A stretch of 64,000 nt of DNA from Luscinia megarhynchos. Lineage: Eukaryota; Chordata; Aves; Passeriformes; Turdidae. The stretch lies in assembly GCA_034336665.1 (NCBI GenBank), contig CM067564.1:44002451-44066450 (forward strand), in the 5' to 3' direction. The notes beneath the pieces are model-generated. The model did no database searches, was not told the origin of the DNA, and saw only the letters and a list, made by a program, of their open reading frames with translations. How positions within the stretch are numbered: position 1 is the stretch's first letter; the number at the start of each line of letters is the position of its first letter. Below, one piece after another: positions 47,495 through 59,995 of this stretch. Made by a program: the position numbers and the translations under genes.

Positions 47495-50400
47495 CTCTGT
47501 GGCTTTTGGCACATCACCTATTAATCACAGCAGCTGTCAGGCAAAGCATTAGATGGGAATAGCTCCCCACAAGAAAAAACAAACACAACAACACCCTGTG
47601 GCTTGTGGAGCTTGGATCCACTCTCTGGAGGGTGCCAGGGAAGGAAGGCAGGGCTGAGCTGTGACATTTCACTCTGCTTTGTTAACCCTGGCTGGTGTTC
47701 AGCTGCTCAGTGCTCAGCCCAGGGGGTCCCCAGAGACATCCAGCATTTGAAATATTTACAGTGAGCACAAGCTGCAGTGAAGGTGCACAGAGCATCAGGG
47801 GCAGAGCTTGCCATGGGGAAGAGGCATTCCTGGGATGGTTAGAGTGCTGCTCCTCTATTTAATGCCTCTGATGGATTTTTCCCCCCCAAATTTTTTTTTT
47901 TTGTGCAGACCTTAAGCACTCAGGATGCCCTGAGGCAGGAGCTTCATGGTTTGACAGGTGTTGTGCAAAGAATTTTCTTGCTTCAGGTCCGTGGGGTGAT
48001 CCCTGGTGGAAAAACAAGGGAGATTTATCAGGCACTTACCTCAATCCCATGAAATTTGGTGGTCTGGTGCCACAAACCACTTGTTTCTGTGCTCTGCCAT
48101 AGAAAAGCAGATAAATGTGTCCAAAATTTGCCCTCCTGAAAATTGCTCCCCATGTTTATGCCTGAAAAATTCCCTGGTGCTAAACTGGTCCATCTGCAGA
48201 AAGCAAACTGGTCCATTAGAACATCTGCAGGGAGCAAGCCCAAACAAAATGAGATTACTGTCAATTTGTGTTTATTTGAATTACTGGATAAGTCCTAGTC
48301 ATGGATCAGGGCTAAACATGTACAAATAATTGATTTTAGGTTCAGTGGCTCAAAGCAAAAACACATAGAAAATCTTCTGGTTGACCTAAACCACTCTTAT
48401 TTTCCCCTAGTTTTCTGTTAAAATGAAGGCATTTAAAAAGCAGCAAGGCAATGCAATGCTTTAACACAGAGCATTGTTAAATATTTGAAGCTTCATGAAA
48501 TATTTTCCTCCTCACTCTGATACTTTCTAGTTCTTGTCATTTAAAAAAAATCTACTAATAAATTCCTTAAAAATGAAATATCAACATCTTTAATGCTGCA
48601 ATTTTACAAAGAAACTTCTCAAACTTTTCCAAGCTTTTAAGAAATATTTTTCTGTGGGTAATGCTTGCCCTGTGTTGATGACAAATCAACATCTCTGTCC
48701 AGTTTTAGCTCAGACCCCAGTGTGACAGATGCTGTTTAAAGAGTAAACATGAAGATTTTTAACTGAGGATTCTGACACTTTCTGCTTGAGGAATTTATTT
48801 CTTTTGCAGAGGCCAAGGACATGATGGAGTTTTGATCCATTGAGTTAAATTTGCACTGTGAAATCTTGGGGGAATTGGGGTGAACTTGGACTGGAAAGTT
48901 GATTTGAACCCTCTAACCAAGACTCTGCTGTTCTGGAGTTGAACCAGGGCTGAATTTGAACCTTTTGAAATCTTTCAACCTTTTCTTCTTGGACTCCTCA
49001 GAAATGACAACATTACAAGCATGGAAACTCTTGTGAGGGTTTTGGGATTTGGCAAAATTTTGGGATTTGGCATCTCACAGGCTCCAGGCAGGAAAGAGCA
49101 AAGTGTGCTGGAGCCAGAGCAGTGGGAATAACCAAAACCAAGATCCTCTGTGTCTATGTTGAGGATTGAGCTGTTCGCCTCCTCCACGTGCCACCTCCAT
49201 GGGCACATTTGTCCCCATGTCTCCTCCACCACAGCAGCTCCCTCTGGAGCTTTTCCACCCTGCTTTGTTCCCACTGCCACCTGAAGGATTTTGGGGCAGC
49301 TTTGCAAAGCACCAAGGGCTGGATTTACTGGCTGAGGAGGGGGTTGAGATTTTCCAGGAGGAGAAGGGAGGATAAGGATGGGTGCAGAGGTGAGAGCACC
49401 TGCAGCATCCCAGGCACCCCATGCCTGGACACACATCGGCACAAACAATCAGCATCGTGTCCCAAAGGTGCTCCCTGCCTCTGGGAACACCTGGCCCCAC
49501 CCAGCCCAGCGCAGGTACTCTGGGAAGGGAGTGCAGACCCCAGCAGAGCTCATTGGTAAATGCTACCACTGATTAAAACAGGCTGGAGCTGCTGTAGGAA
49601 CAAGAGGTTGCCATGGAAACACTCTCTTGATGTGTCCAGGTTTTGAAACCACTTTTCCCTCCTCTCCCGCCCTCAACGCTGCTTCTTTTTCGTGCTGTTG
49701 TTTTGTTGGAGATTTGCTCTCCTGGGGTGAGGTGGTGCAGGTGGGATCCAGGAAGGTACAGAGATCATCCCTGGGAGGATGGGACACCCTCTCCACTTGT
49801 AGGGGTCTGGATGGACCCTGGAGGGCCACAATGTTGTGGGATCAGGGGAGAACATCCCAGGGAAACCCTCCTGGCAGAGGAACCCAGCTGGGATGCTCTG
49901 AGCCTCTGAAGGATGGGATGTTCATCTCACTTGAATTCTTCTCCACCACCTCACCCCTCTTGGGAATGGTGCCAGGGATGGGAAGCCACCTTTGGAACAA
50001 TGGGAAATCAAGCCAGTGCCCTGAGGAGTGGTTCTGAGAGACAAAAGAGGGACCCCCCTCCTCCTCCCCAGCCCTGCCTGGGCTCCCCACCTCGGCAGAG
50101 GAGCTTTCATTTCGCTCAAGTGGGTGAAAAGCAGCCCCTCCCCTGTGGGGGTGTCATTATGCAGCTGTGCTGAAGGGCCATTGACGACCCCTGCAAAGCT
50201 CTGAGGAGAATTTTCCTCCTAGATCATTCAGCCCTCCTCTCAGGCATGGAATTTTTTTTATTTTTACCAACCTCCTGCTTTGTTTTTGTGTTTTCTTCTG
50301 AAACACAGAAGCATCTGCATAAACACAGGCTCCTCCCTGTGTGTTGCTGCTTTTGTCCCTTCCCTGGGAATTCTCCTGGCTCTTTCCAAGTCCATCCTAA

Positions 50401-50595
50401 GCTCTTCAAATTCTGCATGAAACTCCTCTCTGCAGGAGCTATTGAAGATACGATACTATACTGTTATATATTGTTTTATTATATTGTATGGAGGAGTTAT
50501 TTCAGTGTTTTACTTCATCCAGAGAGGTCCTGAGAAGCCCTAAACCTGGGGTGGCTTTTCTGTCATGTTCTAAAAGTTCCAAAGATTTTCCTCTA

Positions 50596-50895
50596 CAGCT
50601 CCCTGGAGGCTGGAGCCAGGTGGGGTTGGGCTCTGCTCCCAGGGAACAAGGGACAGGACAAGAGGAAATTACTTTAAATTGTGCTAGGGGAGGTTTGGAT
50701 TGGATATTTGGGAAAATGTCTTCATTGAAGGGGTTGTTGAGCCCTGGGAATTTCTGGAATTGCCATTTCTGGAGGGATTTAAAAGCCATGTGGATGTGGC
50801 ACTTGGGGACAAGGGTCACTGGTGACCTTGGCAGTGCTGGAGAACAGTTGCACTCAAAGTTCTTGGAGGGCTTTTCCAACGTAAATGATAGCAGG
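50596..50895 (+). mobile_element. CR1 LINE 3'-end fragment, second subfamily
   Basis: GACAGGACAAGAGGAAATTA, GGGGAGGTTTGGATTGGATA, TTAAAAGCCATGTGGATGTG and TTCTTGGAGGGCTTTTCCAA, then CGTAAATGAT. The order is that of a + strand CR1 of the GGCTTTTCCAAC subfamily. Confidence 0.9.
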
Positions 50896-51107
50896 AGTTC
50901 TGAAATCCAAGGTAACCTTCCATGGACTTGATGAAATATAGGAAAACTTTAATTTTTTTCAGTATTGCATCATTGTCCAGACCTCCTCAGCAGGAAGGAA
51001 GTTAATGACACTGCAGCTCCTGTTTGTGGCTTATTTCATGTATTTGTGGTAAAATCCTCAAGTAACAGGCCCAACCTAAGTGAGCTGCCAGACCTCTCTT
51101 GGGCTTC
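50896..51107. other. Short intron spacer between CR1 copies
   Basis: About 210 bp of unique DNA between CR1 tails of opposite orientation. Nothing else seen. Confidence 0.6.
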
Positions 51108-51215
51108 ATGGAATCACAGAAGGGTTTGGAAGGGACCTTAAAGACCATCAAATTCCAACCCCCTGCCATGGGCAAGGACACCTCCACCAGAACCTTCCCC
51201 AGTCTCTGCTGAGCC
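51108..51215 (-). mobile_element. CR1 LINE tail fragment
   Basis: CATGGAATCACAGAAGGGTT, TGGAAGGGACCTTAAAGACC, CCAACCCCCTGCCATGGGCA and GGACACCTCCACCAG. A clear but truncated minus-strand CR1 tail. Confidence 0.92.
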
Positions 51216-52534
51216 ATTTCTCCATCCAGGTGTGTTCCTGCCTTGGCTCTGAGCTGCTCTCCAAAGCTGCCTGCTCCCTCTCACTGCCTGATGCAGCAGC
51301 AGTGACTGGTTTCCTAAGTTACCTTAAATTTATGTGATGTGAATCCAGGTCTGAACACTCCCTGTGATGATGGATCTCAGAGGAGTTCATTTGGAAACTT
51401 CTGCATCGTTTATCTGTGTAATTCCCCAAGCTTGGGCTGCTCTGACTTTAAATGTCATTATTTTAAATATTTTTTGTCCTTATTTTAAATGACAAAATGG
51501 GTATTTTTAGACAAGGATCTCTTAATGCTTTGCTTGCCCAGCAAGACCTGATGATAAGTGGGGAACACCCAGCAATCAAAATTGGAGAAGAAACCTCCAA
51601 AAAGCCCAGCCCTTTTGCTCCAAGCTTGTAGGAACTTCTGTACATCCTCATGTTGTGCATTATTTCTCAGATTTTCAAATTTCAAGCCCTCCCTCAAAGC
51701 TTGGACAGTTCCTCACTTTCATGGCATCTTAAAAGGGACCAGAGAGGCCCTGGAGTCCTTCTGCAGGAATGTCTCAATCAAAGGTGTCATGAAAGGGGCT
51801 TAATTTCAAAAGCTCTGAATTACACCTGGATCAGGAAGGACGTGGCTGTGGTGGAATTGCTGAGCTCAGGAGGTTAAAGAATGAAGGGGAATTCGCAGTT
51901 AACATCTGTGACACACTGAGTCAGGATGAGAGAGCCTCCATCCTCAGAGCAGCCATCAAAGGCATTTCCCTGTTCCTGTGCTTTTGGGAGACTTTTAATT
52001 ACTCTGATGTCCGTTAAGAGCCACTTACAGCCAAAGAAGTGGATTCTTAAATTCGAAGATGCTTTTTTATTTTTTATTTTTTTGCTCCCAGAAATAACTG
52101 AGCAGCAAATCAACCCCAGTGAGGCAAGGAGGATGCAGTGAGCTCAGAGCTGCTCTGAAGCCAGATCAAATATCAGTTCACATAGCAGCCCCTGCCTCCA
52201 TCTGCACGAGGATGATGACAGGAGAATTGCTTTGAAATCCTCCGAAGAAAAGCATCCAAGACAGTGCCCTCCTGGGAAAGCCTCTCCTTTCCTGGAGTTC
52301 TATTCTCCAGTAGCTCTAATGCCAGAGGTGGCAGGTGGTGAACCTGCTGTGAGGAGGGGCAGGGGAACTGGAGAAGGGGAATTAGGCAGGTGTTTAGCAA
52401 GGCAAGCAGCAGCCATTGAGTGCTGGCATTCCTGGCTTCACCTCCCAGTCACCTGGAGGAACCCAGACCGTGGTGTGGCTGCAGATAATTGGGAAAATAC
52501 TGGAACAATGGGGCCACACAGGTGAGATGCCAAG
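51216..52534. other. Intron sequence without genes
   Basis: Unique DNA, AT-rich near 51440-51500 and 52040-52085. No supported gene. Confidence 0.6.
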
Positions 52535-52539
52535 CAGGA

Positions 52540-53107
52540 TGTGATGGTTTTGAAAAGCAAAACTAGTGAGAGACTCCAAGTCAGAAACACAATTTAATAA
52601 GGAAAAAAGCAAAAAATAAAATACATGCAATAGTGGAAAAGAAAAAGCACTGACAGAGTCAAAATACAACCTGACACCCCATAGTTAGGGGGGTGGTAGC
52701 AGTCCAGATGAAGTGGTCTTGTTAACATAGTGATCCTGTAGAAAGGTCTGGTAGCTCTTGTACACTGGAATCCAGTAAGTAAAGGTTGCTTTGGTGTTCC
52801 AAATCTCAGTTTTTATCTCTGGGTAGGAAAGGCTTGGCTCCTCCCCCGGCTGGAGCATCTCCCAGTGGGATGATGGAATTTGATCAGTCATGCCCTGGGA
52901 CTCCATGGCCATGAACAGGAGATATCTCCTGGAGGGAGGATGGGCTGTGGCAAAGATAAAGAACATTGCCCTCATTTAGTTTTTAACACCTGGCCCATTA
53001 ACAGGAGATATCTCCCAAAAAAGATAAGAATCACTGCCCCACCTGGTTTAACAGATGGTGATAGAATACAGACTTTTGGGCACATTCTTACAATGTAACC
53101 TAGGACA
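52540..53107 (-). mobile_element. Solo LTR, family A copy 2 (diverged, 568 bp)
   Basis: Starts TGTGATGGTTTTGAAAAGCA and ends GTAACCTAGGACA. It is flanked by CAGGA at 52535-52539 and CAGGG at 53108-53112 (4 of 5, a 5-bp target-site duplication). From about 52790 it matches the copies at 11876 and 62475, including the palindrome at 52916-52931, but it lacks about 150 bp present in them and differs in its first 250 bp. ATTAAA on the minus strand (complement of 52593-52598) supports antisense orientation. It has an extra half-copy of the palindrome near 52998-53012. Confidence 0.83.
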
Positions 53108-53112
53108 CAGGG

Positions 53113-56100
53113 CTTGGGTGGGAGGGGTGGAGGAGAGTTCAGGTGTGTAACCTGGGTGGGCTACAGCCCACACAATCAAATTTCCTTGGAGCAAAATGTC
53201 CTTGCAGGAATGGGTTTGGGCTGGTGCCTGTAATGCAGCACAGCCTTGTCCCAGAGTGTGGAGCTGCCCTCGGTCTCACTGGCATCCATGATCTTCCTGC
53301 TGGCACATCAGAGCCTGGCTTAGCTGGGGAATATTGCATAAGCTCACTGGGGACCTGGAGAGCAGATTAATTCCTTGAGCATCTTCCCTCTTGCCGCCGG
53401 TGGAGTCTGCTGCTCTGAAAAGATCCAGGCAGACAGCTGGGCAGGGCTCAAACCTCCCCCAGACAGATAAGGCATGGGAGGAGGAAAAGATATCCCAACA
53501 TCCCCTCCCAAACCCAACTGGCTTTTTGGGAAAAACCCTTTCTTGTGGCAGCTTGCAGTGTCCAGCTCTCTCCAGGTACCGTGGTGATGATGATGATGGT
53601 GAGACAGTCATGTTAAAGCAAAGACAGAGTGTGATTAAGTCCCTCTCCCTCCCCCAGGCAGAGCTCAGACTGGGAAAATGCTTTGGATGCGGTGGCCTGT
53701 AATTATGTAATTCTTCCTCGTTATCTTTTCTAATTGTTCTCAGTGCTGTTTCCTAAACTGATTGGAAACAATGGCAGATGGGGGTGAAGTGGGAGGCAGA
53801 CGTGAGCATGGCAGGCTGCCAGCGTAGTACAACGCTCTCCAGAAAGGGAGAGAGAAAGGAAAGGAAAAAGAAGTGGAAGAAAAAAATAAAATATCCACGG
53901 TGGAGCCTTGGATGCCAGGACCTGAATGGAGGGCACACCTGAACCACTGCCAGGCTGGGAGGTGCTGCCTGGGGATGTCTCATTCAGCCTCATGCATATG
54001 CGATTTTCTGTGTTGCATTCAAGAAATTCCAAGCCTTCCCCCATCCCTGGCACACCTCTGCTCCCCCAGAGCTTTGCTCTTTTCCCCAGTACTCCAGTGA
54101 TGCAGTTTGAGGAGGGGCTTTGCTGGGAGGATCTGTGGTCTTCTCCCTCTGGCATTGAGTTGTTTGCTTGCTTGTGTATGGGAAAAATGAAATTTTAAAA
54201 AGAGGGGAAATTGGCTTTTTTGTGTTTAGGGGTGAGTGCAGGGCAGAAGGAGGGGCTTGGGGGGAGGTATTGCAGATTTCCTCATATTTGGCACAGGTTT
54301 TAGGGGAACTGTGGGGTGCAGCTCCCCAGGAGCTCATTTATGTCATGTTGACTCATTTTCTCTGCTTCACTGTCCTCCCCTTGTGTGGGTGGGTTTTTTT
54401 TTGCAGGGATTTTCACCCCAGAGGTGTTTGGGGATCCAGCAGAGCTCCCTGCTCTCCTCTCTCTGCCAGTCCTCTTTTGCAGCAGGGTGGGAAGGGGGGA
54501 GCTCACACTGCTGCTGTAATTTTTGTGCAAAGCCAGAACAAGCCTGGGTGGAATTCTGAGCACCAGTGGCAGGGGGAGAGGACAGATGTCTGTGGGATGA
54601 TCCCACAGTGGGGTACCAGCACCCCTGTGATGAGCAGGGCTCACTTATGGGATGGGAGGAGCCCCTACAGAAAACAAACCCCCTTGGTCCAAATGGGATC
54701 AGCACCAGGCTCTGAGCCACCCTGCATGATCCACCTTGTGCTTTACCTGGATGATTCACCTGGTGCTGATTTACCTTCCTCATCCCTCAGAGTGTTTAAT
54801 TTCAGTCTCAGCCCCCATGTCCTGACAGTGCTGGGCAAGCTGCTGAGCAGGGAAAGCAGAATTTGTGAGAGCTGCCCTCTCCTCCTGCAGCCCCAGAGCT
54901 GTTCTGCTGTTTCTCCATCATTCTGACATCTCTGTGTGCCTGCAGGCTGCTGCTGCCAGCACTGTCCCAGCTGGCCCAGCCTCTCTGGCTTCTCTGCACA
55001 GCTCTCCAGGATGGAGAGAGGAGATTGTGCAGGAGGTTTGTCCTTGCTGTTGCACTGGAGGTCTCCTGGCTGCTGTGGGGTGAGTGGGGTCAGGGATTTG
55101 GGGCTGCAAGGAGCAGGAGCTGGAGGCTGCAGCTGGGGTGGTTCAGCTCTGGCTCGTGCTGGGATTGGAGGGGTTTGACCTGTGGTGATCTCCAGGCAGG
55201 AGTGGAAGAGAAAGAACCAGCAGGGAATGGCAAAATGATGAATCCCAGCTCCCAGCACGGCTCCCTGGGTGCCACCAGGGTCTGGACAGCAGATTTGCTT
55301 TTGCATGAACCTGGGCAGGGCAACTTTTGTCAAAGGCTGCAGAAGTTCCCTTTGCTGTCTCCTGAGTGTGTCCTGGGCTTGCTCAGGCACACAGGTTGAT
55401 GGCTGGCTGATATTTTCCCCAGCAGTGCTTCTTTTTGGCTGTGTAAATACATGAACTTCTTCATTTTGCTCAGTAGAATTTTTGCCTCAGAAGTTCCCAT
55501 GATGATACAGCACATGGGAAAAAACCCAGTTCCTTCTATCAGTTTTGTATTTGGATATTTTAATTCCTTTTTTTTTTCCTCGTGGGATTGTCCTTTTCCT
55601 TGTGTTATGAGGCAGAAAGAACAAAAGATCTCTCCATCATTTTCTAATATACCTTTATCATCCCTCTTCACATTCATCTCCTCTCTGGAATGCTCAGTCT
55701 GAGAGCTCCTGCTAATCCCTCTTCACGAGCAAAGGTTTGCCATGACCTTGATCAGCTCCCTGGACTATTTTTGGGCAGATCAGTGCTTTTTGGGATGGGT
55801 GGCATGTCCGTGGAACCTGGGACAGGGTGTCCCATCTCAGACCAACAGAGCCACCAGGGCTGGATGGCAGAAGAGCATCCTCAGGGCTTGGTGGGTGTTC
55901 TGCCAGAAAAGGTGATGCTGAGGGAGGCTTTTTCCACACCAGCCACTAAGGCAGGACCTCAGCAATCCCCTAGCACTGGGATGTAGGGGCTGGTGTTGGG
56001 ATGAGGAATTTGGGAGGAGCAGGTGTGAAATGGGAAGGAGGTGATATTTCCTCCCAAGGAGCAAACCTTCCAAGGGAAATAATTCTGCAGTCCCATGATT

Positions 56101-56807
56101 TATTTATTTATTAATTGGGGTGTGTGTGAGGTGTCTATTTACATCACTTTCACCACACATTTGCATCATTTTCTTCCTCTTTTTGCTGAACACAATCCCA
56201 GGACTGTCTGTCAGGAAATACAATCAGAGCAACTCATGTTGTTTCAGTGTGTTTCACACAGTTGTTTTTCTTCTATTATTAGTATTTTTCTTTTTTTCCC
56301 CCTCCCTTTCTCTTCCTTTCTTTCCCAGAGTAGAACAAATACATTGAGACTGGCAGAAAATTGGCAAGCTTCAGCAATCCAGAGGCAGTGATTTTTTTCT
56401 AAGTATCTTAATGGAGTCTACATTTTTTTTATTGTTTTCTCACCCTGCAGGTTGAGTATTTAAAAAAAGAGAGAGACAATTCAACAAACCCCCTCACTTC
56501 CTCCTCTTACCAACCCCTTTTAGAAAGTCCATGAACCTACAAGAACTCTTGAGTTATCCATGTTTCAGAAGTCTGCTGAATTGTTCACAGGCACGAATGA
56601 AGGAGGTGGAATTATCCTCCAGGCTAAGTTTTGGATAAAAATATTTACACAGACCCACCTGCATCAGTACCCTTGCAGCACTCCTGCTGTCCCTCCATCC
56701 TTCTCCCTATTTTTTCCCCTGGAATATTCTGATTTCCAGTTAAATCTCCTCCAGGTCCCAATCCCTGCAGACCTTGTTTCCTCCTGCACAAAGGCAGCAC
56801 CACCAAA
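53113..56807. other. GC-richer intron stretch without genes
   Basis: Unique sequence, GC-rich between 54200 and 55300. It contains the longest open frame in the window (54168-54926 plus, 252 codons), overlapped by a 215-codon minus-strand frame (54743-55390). Both are low-information frames in GC-rich DNA without a recognisable domain. A short (GAT)n run lies at 53585-53600 and a T run at 55568-55578. Confidence 0.6.
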
Positions 56808-57022
56808 GCTGTTTCCTCCTCTTGGCCTCAAGCTGTGCCAGGAGGGGTTGGATATCTGGGAAAATTTCTTCTCCAAAAAGGTTGTCAAGCACTGGAACAG
56901 GCTGCCCAGGATAGTGGTGTCCCCATTTTTGGAGGGATTTGGGGATCTGGGTCAGGGATGGGCTTGGCAGTGCTGAGGTCATGGTTGGCTCGATGGTCTC
57001 AGAGGGTTTTTCCCTAAATTAA
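56808..57022 (+). mobile_element. CR1 LINE 3'-end fragment, second subfamily
   Basis: GGCCTCAAGCTGTGCCAGGA, TTGTCAAGCACTGGAACAGG, CTGCCCAGGATAGTGGTGTC and GGTTGGCTCGATGGTCTCAG, then AGGGTTTTTCC. The end of the tail is diverged. Confidence 0.9.
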
Positions 57023-58852
57023 TTTAATCCTAAATGAATTTTTGGTTTGTTTTGTCTGGACTCATTGTCTGTGAGGTGATCTCTGGATCCACACCCCTCC
57101 TGTCATGGTCTGAGGTTTCCTGCTGTGAACCATTAAATGGAATTGGTTGTAAGAACAATGATGGTCAGCTCTTGACTTCTGGTCATTAAAAAACATCCAG
57201 GAAAATTTCCTTCAGAGCTGGGCTGGGAAATCCCAGCTTCTCCCTTCCAGCCAAGTTCCTCAGCAGGACCTGGCTTTGGTTTACCTGAATTCCCCAGCTG
57301 TCTGTGGATTTGCAACTCATTTCACCCAGTAAAAAATCCTAAGTTGTTCTTTTTTCAGGAGCAATGTTTTTATTTGCTTGCTATTTTTAATGCCTTTCTC
57401 TTTGAGGATTCTGAGTCAATACACTATTTTTTTGGTGATGAATAAGCTTTGCTGACTTAGTTTATTGTTGTGAAAGATTTTAACAACTTTCCAAACACTC
57501 TCTACTTTGCTTCTGTGGCTCCAGTCTGATTTCCTGTGGTCCCATAGGCTGCTCCCAGTTCCATCCTGTAAATCCATGTGGGGATTCCTCAGCCAGTAGT
57601 GACCCCCATTTTCTGTGTCTCTCCTACCATGGCACTGAAACTGCTGGAAAATAGGTTTAAACCTATTTTCAACCTTCAAAATGAGCATTCAGAGCTGTCT
57701 GTAGGTGTAAGATAATGAGGCAAAACATCCACCAGGGGCTGTCATTTACTCCTGCTCCTCACTGGGCCTCCTGATGATCCAAAATCCAGGGCAGAGGATG
57801 AGGCTCTTGCTGGAATGAGCTTCCTGATGCTCAGCTCATCTCCCAGAGTGCATTAAGCATTGAGGTATGGACTTAAATAAACAACACAGAACTCAAAGAG
57901 AAATCCTTCATGTGATGAAGATCTGTTGAATGACTAATTTGATTTAAAGTGAGGCCTCAGAGCCATCCTTCAAGGGGCTCTGTGCCAATATTTCCAAGGA
58001 GCCTGGAATTTTCTGTCTCTAACTGCTCTGCACTGGTCAGTACTGCCATGAGCTCTGCAGGAGAGGGGCTGAGCTGTATCCAGCTGTGGGATGATCAGCC
58101 TGGACAGCACAAAATGATAGATTATTCAAGATTATCAAGCTGTCTGTGCCCTACAGAGCAGGGGTGTAGGATCTTTTTGGATCAACATCCTTGGACAACA
58201 TCAAGCCCCTGAATCAAAGCCCTGGACATCCCTGAGGATGTCCTGCAGCACAGCTAAAAGGGCTGTGACACTGCTGGTGCCATAACAACATTTCCAAGGC
58301 CCACCACAATCCCAGAGCCACGTTAAACTGTGACACAAAGGTCAGGAACCCCTACACCTCCCTCACTTTGCCATATAAACCCTCTGATTTGGGTTTCTGC
58401 CCCCTGAGGAAGCATTTGCCAGGCAGAAACGCTGCAGTGAAAACACCAATGCAAACTTGAATTCCTGGAGCTTATTTTCCAAGTTTGAAAAGTGACAACT
58501 TGTTGGCCTTGAAGATTTTTCACCAGCGCCAGAATAATCCGGAGGGAGAGATTTTCTTCTTCTTTCTCAGACCACGGGATAATTAGCAGATTTTAATGAC
58601 TGCTTGAGAAAGCTGGCTAATGAGCTTTTAAAAACACCCCTCACCCCCTCCCCATTAACCAGTGCCTAAATTAAAGCCACAAAACAGTCGGTCATCCTCT
58701 GACCGGGTGCATCTTAAAGATATTTTTCTTTTCAAGCTAATTGTGGCTGTTTGGTATTTTCTGGGGAAAACTCTGACTGGGAATGCAGCAGGATGAAAAA
58801 TGGTCTGTTCTGCTTCCACAGAGGTGTGAAGTACAGCCAGAGCTGGTGCAGG
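57023..58852. other. Intron sequence without genes
   Basis: Unique sequence. A small inverted repeat, ATAGGTTTAAACCTAT, lies at 57651-57666. The block 58500-58760 is a candidate conserved element and is listed separately. Confidence 0.6.
58500..58760. other. Candidate conserved noncoding block
   Basis: Repeat-free, with homeodomain-type cores (GATAATTAGC, TTTTAATGACT, GCTAATGAGC, AGCTAATTGT) and several CpGs (CAGCGCC, ATCCGGAG, CAGTCGGTC, GACCGGG). Function is inferred only. Confidence 0.32.
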
Positions 58853-58975
58853 AATCTCAGAATCCTTTAGGCTGGAAAAGGCCCTTTAGGTTGAGTCCAA
58901 CCATTAATCTAACACTGCTGCCAACACTAACTACTCATTTAACACCACTCCTGCCTCACTCATGGGAAATCCTTG
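58853..58975 (-). mobile_element. CR1 LINE tail fragment, second subfamily
   Basis: AATCTCAGAATCCTTTAGGC, TGGAAAAGGCCCTTTAGGTT and GAGTCCAACCATTAATCTAA. Minus-strand tail, truncated. Confidence 0.8.
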
Positions 58976-59171
58976 GCTCTCTGCTGGCCTCTTGAAACCC
59001 AAATGTGTCCTGTGAGCCAGACTCCTGCTGCATGGATGCTGATATCACACGGTAGCACCAGGGCTGGGACCTTGTGCCACGACCTCTTGTTTTAGAGGCA
59101 TTTTCACACTTGGTTTATGACACCTTGTGAGCCAGGCTGCTCTGCCTGTCCTTCCTTGGGGTTTTCTCTCC

Positions 59172-59343
59172 AGGTAATAGGAAGAAATTCTTCCCTGTGA
59201 GGTGTGGGGAGGCCCTGGCACAGGGTGCCCAGAGAAGCTGTGGCTGCCCCATCCCTGGAAGTGTCCCAAGGCCAGGTTGGAGCACCCTGGGAAGGTGGAA
59301 AGTGTCTCTGGAGATTTTGAGAAGATCTTGAAAAGTCCTTTCC
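59172..59343 (+). mobile_element. CR1 LINE 3' part, split by an LTR
   Basis: AAGAAATTCTTCCCTGTGAG, GGCACAGGGTGCCCAGAGAA, CATCCCTGGAAGTGTCCCAA and AAAAGTCCTTTCC. The tail is cut inside the CCTTTCCAACCC motif by the LTR at 59344. The motif appears to resume after the LTR. Confidence 0.88.
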
Positions 59344-59962
59344 TGTAGGGGTGGTGGTGTTTGCACCACTTAATTGGTGATTTGTCTGGAGTCTTTTCTG
59401 TCTTCACTCAGAGCCAGGATTTAAAAAAATGCACTAAGGAAATGGATTTTCCTCATGTTTGGGTTTGGTTGTTTATTAAATCTTATCTAAAGTACAGAAA
59501 GTTCAGCCACACCTGTAGCCACCTGCTAGAAGTGAGCAAAATGGAGACAGATCCAGCTGCTGCAAGGTCTCTTTAAACTAAATAGTCTAATAGAGAAATA
59601 ACACCTACATTATTTATATTTTTAGCCCAATAACTAAATTCTCATGACTCTCAGGGTGACACTAACTGTCCAACCAGAAACTGCCTGAAACCATGAAGAA
59701 GAAGGAAGATGAGCACCCAAAGAGACACCACCCAAAATCCTCCATCCTGTCCCATACATCCATTATATTATAAAAATGTAAAATTCAAACCCTTCACCAT
59801 GTGAAGTCACACTCTTCTATTTAACCACACACCTGTGATTTTAACTCCATCACTCAAATTTGGAAACTTCTCCAAGGCCTCAGGTCCAAAGCAGTGTTCT
59901 CCAGGGGTCAGTGCCTGACAGCACAGAAAGCTCAAAACACCCCAGGTTTGTGGGATCCAACA
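59344..59962 (-). mobile_element. Solo LTR, family B copy 2 (ERVK-like), nested in a CR1
   Basis: 619 bp, from TGTAGGGGTGGTGGTGTTTG to GTGGGATCCAACA, flanked by a perfect 6-bp duplication CTTTCC (59338-59343 and 59963-59968). The partner copy is at 34665. An AATAAA on the minus strand (complement of 59472-59477) near one end gives antisense orientation. The perfect 6-bp duplication suits a class II (ERVK-like) integrase. No internal retroviral sequence is attached. Confidence 0.9.
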
Positions 59963-59995
59963 CTTTCCACCCCAGCCGTGTGACTGTCTCTGAGG
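59963..59995 (+). mobile_element. CR1 tail remnant after the LTR
   Basis: CTTTCCACCCCAGCCGTGTG ACTGTCTCTGA reads like a diverged continuation of the CR1 tail CTTTCCAACCCAAACC. This supports insertion of the LTR into the tail of the CR1 that begins at 59172. Confidence 0.6.

Larger units (their letters stand above)
41065..50595. other. Long CR1- and LTR-free intron stretch
   Basis: About 9.5 kb without a CR1 or LTR that I can recognise, the longest in the window. It holds an (AAT)n microsatellite (47456-47494), T tracts near 45095-45104 and 47100-47112, and AT-rich blocks near 48420-48660. The block 41460-42060 is a candidate conserved element. Open frames (41886-42452 minus, 49075-49569 minus, 49627-50037 plus) have no recognisable family. 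The low transposon density could reflect constraint or chance. Confidence 0.6.

Noticed and set aside
53885..54000. Possible processed pseudogene near the A-rich run
   Set aside because: The A-rich run AAAAAAATAAAATATCC is not preceded by any recognisable coding sequence in either orientation.
54168..54926. 252-codon open frame on the plus strand, the longest in the window
   Set aside because: It lies in GC-rich DNA where stops are rare, is overlapped by other frames of similar length, has no recognisable domain, and has no promoter or splice context. Chance is the simplest explanation.
54743..55390. 215-codon open frame on the minus strand
   Set aside because: Overlaps the frame above in the same GC-rich block; glutamine- and proline-rich composition without a family match.
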